A stretch of DNA of 64,000 nucleotides. Origin: CAVRXQ01 sp963838845 (GTDB taxonomy: Bacteria; Actinomycetota; Acidimicrobiia; Acidimicrobiales; Bog-793). Numbering within the stretch: position 1 is the first letter of the stretch; every line of letters begins with the position of its first letter. Position numbers and translations under genes: made by a program. The DNA lies in contig CAWISR010000003.1 of the NCBI GenBank assembly GCA_963838845.1, positions 186,001 through 250,000 on the forward strand, read 5' to 3'. The notes under the pieces were generated by a model, which saw only the letters and a program-made list of their open reading frames with translations, was not told the origin of the DNA and made no database searches. Below are positions 26,204 through 36,110 of the stretch, piece by piece.

Positions 26204-28694
26204 TCAGGAGTCTGCGCCGGCTCCGGCAAGTTCGACCGACGGAGGTTCGACGCCGGCGACGGTACGGAAGACGATCGCTTCTCCTTCGGCGTCGACGATC
26301 ACCGTCTCGCCGACGCGGAACTCTTTCCAGAGGATCTTCTCGGAGATCGGGTCTTCGATCATCTGTTGGATCGCGCGGCGCAGCGGTCGGGCACCGAGGA
26401 TCGGCTCGTACCCGCGCTTCGCAACGAGTTCCTTTGCTTGGGGGGTGAGTTCGAGACCGATGCCCTGGCTCTCGAGCTGCTCGGTGAGCCGACGGGTCAT
26501 GAGGTCGACGATCTCGATGACCTCGGAGACCTCGAGCTCATGGAAGACGATCACCTCGTCGATGCGATTCAAGAACTCCGGCCGGAAGTGCTGCTTCAGC
26601 GCCTCTTGGACCTTCTGCTTCATCCGCTCGTAGGTGACGGCTTGCGACGCCGAGCTGAAGCCGACTTGGGCCTTGCGGAGATCCGCAGTGCCGAGGTTCG
26701 AGGTCATGATCAAGACCGTGTTCTTGAAGTCGACCGTGCGGCCCTGCGCATCGGTGAGGCGTCCGTCTTCGAGGATCTGCAGGAGCGTGTTGAAGACGTC
26801 GGTGTGCGCCTTTTCGATCTCATCGAACAGGACGACGGCGAACGGCTTGCGGCGCACCGCCTCGGTGAGCTGACCGCCCTCCTCGTAGCCGACGTAGCCC
26901 GGCGGTGACCCGACGAGCCGGCTCACGGTGTGCTTTTCCATGTACTCGCTCATGTCGAGCTGGATCAGCGCGCTCTCGTCGCCGAAGAGCAGCTCGGCGA
27001 GGGCCTTGGCGAGCTCGGTCTTCCCAACACCGGTCGGCCCGAGGAAGATGAACGAGCCCGACGGGCGCTTTGGGTCCTTCAGCCCGGCGCGCGTCCGGCG
27101 GATCGCGCGAGACAACGCATTGATCGCGTCCTCCTGGCCGATGATCCGCTTGTGGAGCTCGTCCTCCATCCGCAAAAGCTTGGCGGTCTCTTCCTCGGTG
27201 AGCTTGTAGACGGGGATCCCGGTCCAGGTCGCGAGCACCTCGGCGATGACGTCTTCGTCGACGACGTCGAACAGCTCGACGCCTTCCGCCCGCCACTCCT
27301 GTTCGAGCGCCGTCTTGCGTTCGAGCTTTGCCCGCTCTTGCTCGGCCAGCTTTGTGACGATCTCCTCGTTGCCGCGCTCGTTGTGCCGCCACCTTCTCGG
27401 CGCGCAGCTTTTCGATCTCCGCCTCGAGCTTTGAGTACTCGGGTGGTGTCGTCATGCGACGGATCCGCAGGCGGCTGCCGGCCTCGTCGATCAGATCGAT
27501 CGCCTTGTCGGGGAGGTACCGATCGGAGATGTACCGGTCGGCGAGATTCGCCGCCGCGACGAGCGCCTGGTCGGTGATCGTCACGTGGTGGTGCTCCTCG
27601 TAGCGCTCGCGCAGTCCTTTGAGGATCTCGATCGTGTGGGCGAGCGTCGGCTCTTCGACCTTGATCGGCTGGAATCGCCGCTCGAGGGCGGCATCCTTTT
27701 CGAGGTGCTTGCGATACTCGTCGAGGGTCGTCGCGCCGATCGTCTGCAACTCCCCGCGGGCGAGCATCGGCTTCAGGATCGAAGCGGCATCGATCGCACC
27801 CTCTGCTGCGCCGGCACCGACGAGCGTGTGCAGCTCGTCGATGAAAAGGATCGTGTCGCCGCGCTGGCGGATCTCTTTCAACACCTTCTTCAGGCGCTCC
27901 TCGAAATCGCCGCGATAGCGGCTGCCGGCGACGAGCGCGCCGAGGTCGAGGGTGTAGAGCTGCTTGCCACGCAACGTCTCGGGGACGTCGTCGTTCACGA
28001 TCTTTTGCGAAAGTCCCTCGACGATCGCCGTCTTGCCGACACCGGGCTCACCAATCAGCACCGGGTTGTTCTTCGTGCGACGCGACAGGACCTGCAGCAC
28101 GCGTTCGATCTCGCGCTCGCGACCGATGACAGGGTCCAACTTGTTGTCGCGCGCGAGCTGCGTGAGGTTGCGCCCGAACTGGTCGAGCACCGGCGACCCC
28201 GACGGCGAGCCCTCCGAACCTGACGGACCCGTTGAGGCGCCGACCGGCTCGCGGCCTTGGTAGCCCGAGAGCAGTTGGATCACTTGCTGACGGACGCGCG
28301 GCAGGTCCGCACCGAGGCTCTGCAGCACCTGGGCGGCGACGCCTTCACCCTCGCGGACAAGACCGAGCAGCATGTGCTCGGTCCCGATGTAGTTGTGTCC
28401 GAGCTGCAGCGCTTCGCGCAGCGAGAGCTCGAGCACCTTCTTCGCCCGCGGCGTGAACGGTGGTGATCCGGTCGGCGCCGAGCCGGCGGGGCCGATCGTC
28501 TCTTCGACCTTTTCGCGCACCGCTTCGAGGGAGATTCCGAGCGACTCGAGCGCCTTTGCCGCGAGACCCTCGCCCTCGTGGATCAGGCCGAGCAGGATGT
28601 GCTCAGTACCGATGAAGCTGTGGTTGAGAAGGCGCGCCTCTTCCTGGGCGAGCACGAGCACCCGACGAGCCCGATCAGTAAACCGCTCGAACAA
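26204..28694 (-). CDS. clpC: ClpC AAA+ unfoldase, interrupted by one-base frameshift
   Basis: Hsp100 ATPase that feeds substrates to ClpP. The N domain shows two Clp repeats (FTDRARRVLVLAQEEARL and FTPRAKKVLELSLREALQ), D1 has GEPGVGKTA and ILFIDELHTL, D2 has GPTGVGKTE and VVLFDEIEKAH. The reading frame breaks at about 27380-27390, in the UVR/middle region. The upstream frame runs through LRAEKVAA and then into Arg-rich nonsense ending at 26820; the downstream frame resumes with NERGNEEIVTKLAEQ. The total of 2491 bases is a multiple of three plus one, so a single extra base explains it and its removal gives 829 residues. The start is TTG 28694 (FERFTDRARR). Sequencing error is as likely as a real mutation. 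Confidence 0.93.
27380..27390 (-). other. Frameshift site in clpC
   Basis: On the minus strand GTGGCGGCACAACGAG is read V-A-A-Q-R in the upstream frame; skipping one base gives V-A-A-N-E, which joins the conserved downstream coiled segment. No homopolymer, slippery heptamer or stop codon context for programmed shifting is seen. Confidence 0.75.
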
Positions 28695-28852
28695 ACCCCG
28701 CTCCCTTGTGCCGCTTCGTTCTTCGAAGCTTATCGGTCGACCCCCTCCGACCGGCGTAGCGCGATCGCACCAAAATGAGGCTCACGATGCGCGTTCGCGC
28801 CGGTGCCCCCAGCACCGGGGTTGCCATTTTCATGGCGTATCGTGCTTTTCTG

Positions 28853-29848
28853 ATGAACACGCCGGACCCGTTCGGGCTTCCCGTCTCCGCGTCCGACCTC
28901 CGGCGCCTCGAGGAGACCCTCGGCAAGGTCGTCCTGTGGGGTGACCCCTTCGTCGACGAGATCGCCACCCACCTCATCGCCGCCGGCGGCAAGCGCCTGC
29001 GGCCGGCGCTCACCCTCGCCGCCGCCGGACGGGGCGGGTCGCCCGTCAGCGAGGAGGCGGTGTTGGGCGCCGTCTCCGTCGAGCTCGTCCACCTGGCCTC
29101 CTTGTACCACGACGACGTGATGGACGAGGCGACCGAGCGCCGCAACGTCGTCAGCGTGAATGGCCGCTGGGGAAATCTGCTCGCCGTCGTCGTCGGCGAT
29201 TTCCTCCTCGCCCGCTCGGCGGAGATCGCCGCCTCCCTCGGCACCGAGATCGCCGGCATCTTGGCGACGACGCTCGGCCGACTAACCCAAGGTCAGGTCG
29301 CCGAGGTACGCAGCGCCTACCGCATCGAGCGCGGTGAGGACGAGTACTTCAGCGCGATCGCCGACAAGACGGGCGCCTTGATGGCGACGGCGTGCCGAAT
29401 CGGTGCGATCACGGGCGGGCTCGACGCGCGCGACGCCGACGCGCTCACCGACTACGGCGAGAACCTGGGGATCGTCTTCCAGATCCGTGACGACATCTTG
29501 GACGTGATCGCGAGCGAGGACGAAGCGGGCAAGCCCCCCGGTCAGGACCTCGCGGAAGGCATCTATACGCTGCCCGTGCAGAGAGCGCTCGCCGACCCCG
29601 ATGTCGGTCCCGAGCTGCGGACCGTCCTCGGCAAGCCGCTCGGTCCCGCCGCGGTCGCCGTCGCGCGTCGGCTCGTGACCGACTGCGACGCGATCCGCTC
29701 GTCACAGGCGATGGCGCGCGCCTACGCCGAAAAGGCCGCCAACGCCACCCAGAGGATCTCCGACCCCGAACTGGCGGGCGCACTCGCCGTACTCGGGAGT
29801 CGCCTCGTCGACGACATCGACCGCTCGAAGCGCGCGCTCGCGATCTAG
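28853..29848 (+). CDS. Polyprenyl diphosphate synthase (all-trans type)
   Basis: Predicted 331-residue trans-isoprenyl diphosphate synthase, chain-elongating IPP units for menaquinone or carotenoid side chains. GGKRLRPALTL precedes the first aspartate-rich motif LYHDDVMDEATERR, and the second is FQIRDDILDV. The residues two helical turns before the first motif include Ala, Ser and Leu instead of bulky aromatics, which suggests a medium-to-long product, as in heptaprenyl or octaprenyl synthases. ATG 28853 is used, and ATG 28832 is possible. It is divergent from clpC and convergent with lysS. The precursor genes ispD and ispF are 4 kb away. Confidence 0.92.
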   Translation: MNTPDPFGLPVSASDLRRLEETLGKVVLWGDPFVDEIATHLIAAGGKRLRPALTLAAAGRGGSPVSEEAVLGAVSVELVHLASLYHDDVMDEATERRNVVSVNGRWGNLLAVVVGDFLLARSAEIAASLGTEIAGILATTLGRLTQGQVAEVRSAYRIERGEDEYFSAIADKTGALMATACRIGAITGGLDARDADALTDYGENLGIVFQIRDDILDVIASEDEAGKPPGQDLAEGIYTLPVQRALADPDVGPELRTVLGKPLGPAAVAVARRLVTDCDAIRSSQAMARAYAEKAANATQRISDPELAGALAVLGSRLVDDIDRSKRALAI

Positions 29849-29901
29849 ACGGCGCGCGTCGTTCGGTCTCGCGTCGCGTTGTGCCGATCCGGGCACCACG
29901 A

Positions 29902-31338
29902 TCATCCTGCTGGTGACGCGTCCCGCGACTCGTCGGCCCGGAGCGCTGGGAAGAGCAGCACCTCTTTGATGTTCGCCTTATCGGCGAGCAGCATCACGAG
30001 ACGATCGACCCCGAGACCGATACCGCCAGTCGGAGGCATCCCGTGCTCGAGGGCGCGGAGGAACTCCTCGTCGACCATCATCGCCTCCTCGTCGCCGGCT
30101 TCGTGCGCGACGGCTTGCGCCTCAAGGCGAGTCCTTTGCTCCTCGGGATCGGCGAGCTCGCTGAAGGCGTTCACGAGTTCGCGTCCCGCGATCACGGATT
30201 CGAAACGCTCGACGTAGCCGGGTCGGCTGCGATGGTCCCGGGCAAGCGGCGAGATGTCTTTCGGATAGTCGACCACGTGCACGGGATCCCACAGCGTCGG
30301 CTCGACGAGTGACTCGTAGAGCGCGAAGAACACGATGCCTTCGCTCGCTCCGGGATCGACCTCGACGTCGTTTGCCTTCGCGACACGGTGCAGCTCCTCT
30401 GGGCCGACCGCAAGGTCGAGGTGCCGCCCGACGGCCTCGGAGATGAGCTCGTCCATCGTCGCCCGGCGCCACGGGGGTGAGAGGTCGAGACGCCGTCCTT
30501 GATAAACGAGGACCGGAGAGCCGAGCGTCTCTTCGGCGACAGCGGCGACGAGCTGCTCCGCGAGCTCCATCATGTCGGTGTAGTCCGCGTACGCCTGGTA
30601 CAACTCGAGCATCGTGAATTCCGGGTTGTGGCGCGGCGAAAGCCCTTCGTTGCGGAAGATGCGCCCGATCTCGTAGACGCGCTCGAAGCCGCCGACGAGC
30701 AACCGCTTCAAGTAGAGCTCGGTCGCGATGCGGAGATAGAAGTCCGCGTGGAGCGCGTTGTAGTGGGTGACGAAAGGCTTCGCGTGCGCACCGCTTTGGA
30801 TCGGCAACAGCACCGGGGTCTCGACCTCGAAGAAGCCCCGTCCGTCGAGCTGTCTGCGGAGCGCGGCGATGATCCGCGTCCGTAACACGAAGGTCTCGCG
30901 CACCCCCTCGTTTGCCCACAGGTCGACCTCGCGTTGGCGGTAGCGCGTCTCGACGTCGTGAACGCCGCGCCACTTGTCACCGAATCCCAGACGGGCGCGC
31001 GCGAGCGCGGCCCAGGTGGCCACCTTCACCGAGAGCTCGCCCCGTTTGGTGCGCGTCACGGTGCCGGTCGCTCCGATCCAGTCGCCGAGATTGATCCGCA
31101 CGAACTCGTCGAAGCGCTCGGTGTCCTTGGCGTCCGCGTAGAGCTGGATCGCCCCGGACTGATCACGCAACTCGCCGAAGGCGATCTTTCCCTGACGGCG
31201 CAGCAGCATCACGCGCCCGGCGACCGTGACGACAGCCTCGGACGATTCGCCCGCCTGGAGCCCGCCGTGCTCGCGGACGACCGACGCGGCCGAGACCGAC
31301 CCGGGAAATCGGTACGGGGGCTCGAAGGGATCAGCCAT
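29902..31338 (-). CDS. lysS: Lysyl-tRNA synthetase, class II
   Basis: Predicted 478-residue class II LysRS. The N-terminal OB-fold for anticodon binding has VTVAGRVMLLRRQGKIAF; motif 1 lies near RGFFEVETPVL, motif 2 is RIFRNEGLSPRHNPEFTMLE, and motif 3 is GGIGLGVDRLVMLL. ATG 31338 follows GGGGAG and overlaps the coaX stop by one base (TGATG), so translation is coupled. It is the last gene of the long minus-strand cofactor run. The C-terminus ends soon after motif 3, as usual. Confidence 0.97.
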   Translation of the reverse strand: MADPFEPPYRFPGSVSAASVVREHGGLQAGESSEAVVTVAGRVMLLRRQGKIAFGELRDQSGAIQLYADAKDTERFDEFVRINLGDWIGATGTVTRTKRGELSVKVATWAALARARLGFGDKWRGVHDVETRYRQREVDLWANEGVRETFVLRTRIIAALRRQLDGRGFFEVETPVLLPIQSGAHAKPFVTHYNALHADFYLRIATELYLKRLLVGGFERVYEIGRIFRNEGLSPRHNPEFTMLELYQAYADYTDMMELAEQLVAAVAEETLGSPVLVYQGRRLDLSPPWRRATMDELISEAVGRHLDLAVGPEELHRVAKANDVEVDPGASEGIVFFALYESLVEPTLWDPVHVVDYPKDISPLARDHRSRPGYVERFESVIAGRELVNAFSELADPEEQRTRLEAQAVAHEAGDEEAMMVDEEFLRALEHGMPPTGGIGLGVDRLVMLLADKANIKEVLLFPALRADESRDASPAG

Positions 31339-32189
31339 CAACTGCTCCCCGCGTCCTCGATGTTGCGCCCGTAGAGGATGCGCAGGCCGTGCAGCGTCAA
31401 CCACGGCTCGATCTCTCGCACGTATTCGGTGTACGGCGCGACGACCTCGACGAGACCACCGGTCCCGATCACCGTCACGTCTCCGATCTCAGCGACGATC
31501 CGTCTGCAGATCCCGTCGACCAGGCCGGCGTGACCGAAGATCGCACCGATTTGCATCGAGGTGACCGTGGAGCGCCCGATCGCGACCGACGGCGCCACGA
31601 GCTCGACGTGGGGGAGCGCCGCGGCGTGCGCGAAAAGCGCGTCCATCGACACTTCGAGGCCGACGGCGATCGCGCCCCCCATGTACTCGCCCGAAGACGA
31701 GACGACGTCGAAGTTCGTCGACGTGCCGAAGTCGACGACGATCGCCGGGCCGCCGAACAAGTCCACCGCCGCGACCCCGTTCGCGATCCGATCGGCGCCG
31801 ACTTCTCTCGGATTGTCGTAGAGGATCGGCATCCCTGTGCGAATCCCCGGTCCGATCACGACGAACGGGACGTCGAACCACGTCGTCGACATCTCCCGCA
31901 TCGCCGACGTCAACGACGGCACCGAAGACGACACGACGACACCGCGGATCTCCGCGTCGTCGGATCGCCGGTCTGCGCCGCGTCCGGGGATCGTCAGGCC
32001 GACGAGCTGCAGCAGCTGATCGACGACGACGGCGAACTCGTCGGCCGTGCGATCTCGTACGGTCGAGATCCGCCAGTGGTGCAAGAGGCCCGGGAGCTCC
32101 CCGGGCTTGCGATTCGCGAACTCGGCCTCGGTCTCGTCGAAGACACCGATCACCGTCTGGGTGTTGCCGACGTCGACCGCGAGCAGCAT
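31338..32189 (-). CDS. coaX: Type III pantothenate kinase
   Basis: Predicted 283-residue CoaX, phosphorylating pantothenate in the first step of CoA synthesis. It has the ASKHA phosphate loop AVDVGNTQTVIGVF, the middle GADRIANGVAAVDLFG with the catalytic aspartate, and VVDFGTSTNFDVV followed by GGAIAVGL. A 20-residue insertion with GRGADRRSDD after the first third is longer than in typical CoaX. ATG 32189 is 46 bases after the nadC stop. Pantothenate synthesis (panC) is three genes upstream, giving two steps towards CoA in one run. Confidence 0.96.
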   Translation of the reverse strand: MLLAVDVGNTQTVIGVFDETEAEFANRKPGELPGLLHHWRISTVRDRTADEFAVVVDQLLQLVGLTIPGRGADRRSDDAEIRGVVVSSSVPSLTSAMREMSTTWFDVPFVVIGPGIRTGMPILYDNPREVGADRIANGVAAVDLFGGPAIVVDFGTSTNFDVVSSSGEYMGGAIAVGLEVSMDALFAHAAALPHVELVAPSVAIGRSTVTSMQIGAIFGHAGLVDGICRRIVAEIGDVTVIGTGGLVEVVAPYTEYVREIEPWLTLHGLRILYGRNIEDAGSS

Positions 32190-32235
32190 GGGCTAATGGT
32201 CTAGTTGATGCAAAGGCCAGTTCACCGAGCCGTCG

Positions 32236-33108
32236 TCAGTGCGCGACATCGAATCCGACGTCAAGGATCGGAGCGGAATGGGTGATCGCACCGACCGAGA
32301 CGAGATCCGCACCCGCGCCGGCGAACGCGGCGACGTTGTCGAGCGTCACACCGCCTGAAGCCTCGAGCAAGACGTCCCCGGCGCGGCCGCGCGGATGCTG
32401 TCGCAACAGCGCTACGGCCTCGTGGACCTCGGTCGGAGACATGTTGTCGCACATGACGATCGTCGCACCGGCGTCGAGCGCCCTCGTGACCTGGACAAGC
32501 GTCTCGCACTCGACTTCGACCGTGCGCCCCGGCCAGCGCTCGACCGCCGCGGTGACCGCGTCTTCGATCGACATTCCGACGAGATGGTTGTCCTTGATCA
32601 AGATCGCGTCGGACAGCGAAGCCCGGTGATTCCATCCTCCGCCGGCGCGCACTGCGGCCTTCTCGAGCGCCCGCAGTCCCGGGGTGGTCTTGCGCGTGTC
32701 GAGGATGCGCGTCTTCGGATTCGCCTGGGTGGCGGCCTCGACGAAACGCCGAGTGAGAGTCGCGATGCCGGAGAGGTGGCAGAGGAAATTCAGCGCCGTG
32801 CGCTCCGCGACGAGCACCGAGCGGAACGGACCCTGCAGGTGCGCGATGACATCCCCCGGACGAACCTCCCGTCCGTCGTCGCGCTCGATCGTGACCTCGA
32901 GCGCCGGGTCAGAGAGTGCGCACGTGGCGACGACGCACGCCGTGCCGGCGACGACGCCGGCCGAGCGGACGACGAAGGCGCCGTGCGCGACGGCGCCTGC
33001 TGGGACGAGCGAACCGGTGAGATCGCCGAGCGGGCCGAGGTCCTCCGAGAGCGCGTGCGCGACCGCGCGCCGGATTTCGGCTGGGGGTGCGGAGAGGTCA
33101 TCACGCAC
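32236..33108 (-). CDS. nadC: Nicotinate-nucleotide pyrophosphorylase (quinolinate phosphoribosyltransferase)
   Basis: Predicted 290-residue NadC, converting quinolinate and PRPP to nicotinate mononucleotide. Conserved blocks are LSEDLGPLGDLT at the N-terminus, RTALNFLCHLSGIAT, DTRKTTPGLRALEKAAVRAGGG with the substrate Arg and Lys residues, ILIKDNHL, EVECETL, and EASGGVTLDNV. GTG 33108 overlaps the nadB stop by eight bases; two further GTG codons at 33117 and 33120 are also possible starts. NadB is directly upstream; NadA, the enzyme between them, is not in the window. Confidence 0.96.
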   Translation of the reverse strand: MRDDLSAPPAEIRRAVAHALSEDLGPLGDLTGSLVPAGAVAHGAFVVRSAGVVAGTACVVATCALSDPALEVTIERDDGREVRPGDVIAHLQGPFRSVLVAERTALNFLCHLSGIATLTRRFVEAATQANPKTRILDTRKTTPGLRALEKAAVRAGGGWNHRASLSDAILIKDNHLVGMSIEDAVTAAVERWPGRTVEVECETLVQVTRALDAGATIVMCDNMSPTEVHEAVALLRQHPRGRAGDVLLEASGGVTLDNVAAFAGAGADLVSVGAITHSAPILDVGFDVAH

Positions 33109-34711
33109 GGCGATCACCACCGCCCGGCGCCTCGACGAGCAGTCGGGCGCGGAATCGATCGTCGTCACGTACCTGGTGGTCGGCACGCGCGTGCGCGCCG
33201 CGCGTCTCTTCGCGTGCGAGGGCAGCCGAAGCGAGCGACGAGGCGACGGTCGCGAGGTTGGCGAGCGCGTCGGCCTCTGGCGATCTGTCCGAAGTCGCTG
33301 TTTTCACCGCCCACTCAATGGGCTGCGCGAGCGCTCGCAAGCCCTCGGCGTCGCGCAGCACTCCGGCGCCGTGCGTCATCGCCTTTTGCAAGACGGACCG
33401 CGCCGACGCGAGATCTTGCGCCCCGGGCGACCGCACCGAAGATATCGCTTCGCTAAGGCGCGGCACCGTCCGGATCGGGATCGCCGCCCGACCCGGTGCG
33501 AGGATGCCACACAGCGCGCCGGAGGCCTCGGGCTCGCCCGCACCCTCGCCGATCGCCGCGGCGGCGCGACGTCCGAAGACGAGACCCTCGAGGAGCGAGT
33601 TCGACGCCAGGCGGTTCGCGCCCTCTGCCCCGGTGCAGGCCGCCTCTCCGACAGCGAGGAGACCCGGCAACGCGCTGCGGCCGGCGAGGTCAGTGATGAC
33701 GCCTCCGCAGACGTAGTGCGCGGCGGGCGCGACGGGAAGGAGGTCGACAGCCGGATCGAGACCGACGGCGGCGAGGATCGCGGCGATCGTTGGGAACCGG
33801 TCCGCGAAAAGATGGATCGGCCGCGCGTCCAAAAAGACGTGGTCCGATCCCTCGTCGGCCATCTTCTGGACGATCGCCCGGCTGACGACGTCTCGCGGCT
33901 CGAGCTCGTCGACGAACCGCTCGCCGTCCGCACCGACGAGCAGGGCGCCATATCCGCGCAGCCCCTCGGACAGCAATGGTCGCGGGCGACGCGCGATCGC
34001 GAGCGCCGTCGGATGGAACTGCACGAATTCAAGGTCGGCGACGGGAACGCCCGCCCGGATCGCCACCGCGACCCCGTCTCCGGTCGCGCCCGGAGGGTTC
34101 GTCGTCACCGCGTAGAGCTGACCGATGCCTCCGGTCGCGAGCACGGTCGAGCGCGCCTCGACCCTCCTCTCGATCCCGTCGGATCCGATGCACCGGGCGC
34201 CGACACAGCGACCGTCCTCGACGATGAGCTCAGAAAGGCGCGCGTCCTCGACGACGACGATCGGACTCTTTTCGATCGCGGCGACGAGCGCGCGGATGAC
34301 CTCGGCGCCGGTCGCCATCCCTCCCGCATGCACCACCCTCGGGACCGAGTGGCCACCCTCGCGCGACCGGGCGAGATCGCCCCGCTCGTCGCGATCGAGA
34401 ACGGCACCACGCGCGACGAGAGCGCGAATCGCCTCGGGTCCGTCGCCGACTAGGACACGGGTGGCGTCGAGGTCACACAGCCCTCCACCTGCTGCGAGCG
34501 TGTCCTCGAAATGCAACTCGATCGAGTCGTCCTCGGCGCTCATCGCCGCGGCGATGCCACCTTGCGCCCAGTCGGTCGTCGACACGCCGAGGTCGCTCTT
34601 CGTGACGAGACCAACTCGGGCGACCCCCCGGTCGACGAGCTCGAGGGCGGTCGTGCACCCGGCGACGCCGCTGCCGATGACGACGGCGTCGAAGCTCGCA
34701 TCGGCTCTCAT
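33101..34711 (-). CDS. nadB: L-aspartate oxidase
   Basis: Predicted 536-residue FAD enzyme oxidising aspartate to iminoaspartate for de novo NAD synthesis. The FAD-binding dinucleotide fold is VVIGSGVAGCTTALEL, then STTDWAQGGIAAAM. The active-site region has EFVQFHPTAL, the capping domain HVFLDARPI, and the C-terminal FAD block GLLAVGEAACTGAEGANRLASNSLLEGLVFG. ATG 34711 overlaps the panC stop by four bases (ATGA). The C-terminal 60 residues form the usual helical domain, ending in a basic tail. Confidence 0.97.
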   Translation of the reverse strand: MRADASFDAVVIGSGVAGCTTALELVDRGVARVGLVTKSDLGVSTTDWAQGGIAAAMSAEDDSIELHFEDTLAAGGGLCDLDATRVLVGDGPEAIRALVARGAVLDRDERGDLARSREGGHSVPRVVHAGGMATGAEVIRALVAAIEKSPIVVVEDARLSELIVEDGRCVGARCIGSDGIERRVEARSTVLATGGIGQLYAVTTNPPGATGDGVAVAIRAGVPVADLEFVQFHPTALAIARRPRPLLSEGLRGYGALLVGADGERFVDELEPRDVVSRAIVQKMADEGSDHVFLDARPIHLFADRFPTIAAILAAVGLDPAVDLLPVAPAAHYVCGGVITDLAGRSALPGLLAVGEAACTGAEGANRLASNSLLEGLVFGRRAAAAIGEGAGEPEASGALCGILAPGRAAIPIRTVPRLSEAISSVRSPGAQDLASARSVLQKAMTHGAGVLRDAEGLRALAQPIEWAVKTATSDRSPEADALANLATVASSLASAALAREETRGAHARADHQVRDDDRFRARLLVEAPGGGDRRA

Positions 34712-35589
34712 CGCCGTCCCGGTCCGGACTCGACGAGCAGGTTGTCGATCAAGCGCACAGCGCCGATGCGTGCCGCGATGAGAAGCCGGACTTCGCCGTC
34801 GATCTCGGCGACGTCGTCGAGCGTGCCCTCGGCGACGACGTGCGCATAGTCGAGTTCGGCAGCGGGCGCTTCGCCGACGGTCCTTGCCATCGTTGCGACG
34901 ATCCCTTCGGTGTCACGCTCTCCTCTTCCAATCTCGTCGCGCGCCGCGCAAAGGGCGCGGTACAGCGAGGTGGCGTCCCGGCGCTCGTCGGCTCCGAGGA
35001 AGAAGTTTCGGCTCGAGCGCGCCAGACCGTCGCGCTCTCGGACCGTCGGGCACGCGCGAATCGTGACCGGGATCGAAAGGTCCTGCACGAGGCGTCGGAC
35101 GATGACGAGCTGCTGGTAGTCCTTCTCCCCGAAGTACGCCACGCTCGGTCGGACGATGGCGAGCAATTTCGTGACGACCGTGGCGACACCTTGAAAGTGC
35201 CCCGGACGCGACACACCCTCGAGCAGCCGGGCCTTCGGGCCAGGGTCGACGACCACTTCGGGGGGACCCCCGGGATACATCACCTCGACGGCGGGGGCGA
35301 ACACGGTGTCCGCTCCCGCTTGCGCCGCCAGCCGCACGTCGGTCGCGAGATCCCCGGGATAGCGCGCGAGGTCCTTCCGGTCGTCGAACTGCAGGGGGTT
35401 GAGGAAGATCGAGACCACGACGACGTCGTTCTCCGCCCTCGCCCTTCTGATGTCTTCGAGGTGTCCCTCGTGCAGCGCGCCGAGGGTCGGCACGAGACCG
35501 ATGCGACGACCGGTTCGTCGCGCGTCGGCGAGCGCCACATCCAAATCGTCCCTCGACCTCGCGACGAGATCGATTTCAACGTCGCTCAT
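34708..35589 (-). CDS. panC: Pantothenate synthetase
   Basis: Predicted 293-residue PanC, ligating pantoate and beta-alanine with ATP. Motifs are VPTLGALHEGHL (HIGH-like ATP site; Leu replaces the usual Met), VSIFLNPLQF, AYFGEKDYQQLVIVRR, and the KMSKS-equivalent LARSSRNFFL. The open frame extends to 36195 but the upstream part is a shadow of folK. ATG 35589 overlaps the folK stop by four bases. PanB and PanD are absent from the window. Neighbouring folK and folB show that folate and pantothenate genes share this operon. Confidence 0.96.
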   Translation of the reverse strand: MSDVEIDLVARSRDDLDVALADARRTGRRIGLVPTLGALHEGHLEDIRRARAENDVVVVSIFLNPLQFDDRKDLARYPGDLATDVRLAAQAGADTVFAPAVEVMYPGGPPEVVVDPGPKARLLEGVSRPGHFQGVATVVTKLLAIVRPSVAYFGEKDYQQLVIVRRLVQDLSIPVTIRACPTVRERDGLARSSRNFFLGADERRDATSLYRALCAARDEIGRGERDTEGIVATMARTVGEAPAAELDYAHVVAEGTLDDVAEIDGEVRLLIAARIGAVRLIDNLLVESGPGRR

Positions 35590-36098
35590 CGAACTGGTGC
35601 GGCGTTCGTCTGCGCTTCGGCATCCGAAGGCACGAGGTATCCCACACTTCGGACACCGTCGAGCTGATCGGCGAGGCTCTCGCGCCAGCCGGCCGGAACC
35701 GCAGTCGGCTCGAGGTCCTCGAGCGGGGCGAGGACGAACGGGCGCTCGGCCATGCGCGGGTGCGGAACGACGAGGTCGGCTTCGTCGACGCGCACGCCGT
35801 CGATCGCCACGATGTCGACGTCGAGCGTTCGCGGTCCCCACCGCTCGTCGCGCACACGATGGGCGTCGGACTCGATCTTCTGGGCGAACTCGAGCAGCGC
35901 ACGCGGTGAGATCTCGGTGTCGACGCGCACGATCGCGTTCAGGTACGGACCCTGGCCGACTGGTCCGCCGACCGGCGCGGTCTCGTACACCGGAGAGGCG
36001 ACGAGATCTGGGTCCAACACGGCGAGGGCGCGCAGCGCCGATCGCAGATACGCCCACCGGTCTCCGAGGTTGGAACCGATGGCGAGATAGGCCTGCAC
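35586..36098 (-). CDS. folK: 6-hydroxymethyl-7,8-dihydropterin pyrophosphokinase
   Basis: Predicted 170-residue HPPK, transferring pyrophosphate from ATP to hydroxymethyl-dihydropterin. It has AYLAIGSNLGDRWAYL at the N-terminus, YETAPVGGPVGQGPYLNAIV, and the double catalytic motif RVRDERWGPRTLDVDIVAID followed by VPHPRMAERPFVLAPL. The start is GTG 36098, 12 bases after the folB stop. It overlaps panC by four bases. The Ala/Gln-rich last 20 residues extend beyond the fold. Confidence 0.96.
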   Translation of the reverse strand: MQAYLAIGSNLGDRWAYLRSALRALAVLDPDLVASPVYETAPVGGPVGQGPYLNAIVRVDTEISPRALLEFAQKIESDAHRVRDERWGPRTLDVDIVAIDGVRVDEADLVVPHPRMAERPFVLAPLEDLEPTAVPAGWRESLADQLDGVRSVGYLVPSDAEAQTNAAPVR

Positions 36099-36110
36099 GA
36101 ACGCTCGACC

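Noticed and set aside
28713..28729. GCTTCG-N5-CGAAGC dyad in the clpC leader
   Set aside because: Short arms; it does not match the ClgR or HspR consensus I know, so I did not call an operator.
29848..29902. Possible terminator between the convergent polyprenyl synthase and lysS genes
   Set aside because: The gap is GC-rich but no stem longer than six pairs could be drawn with confidence.
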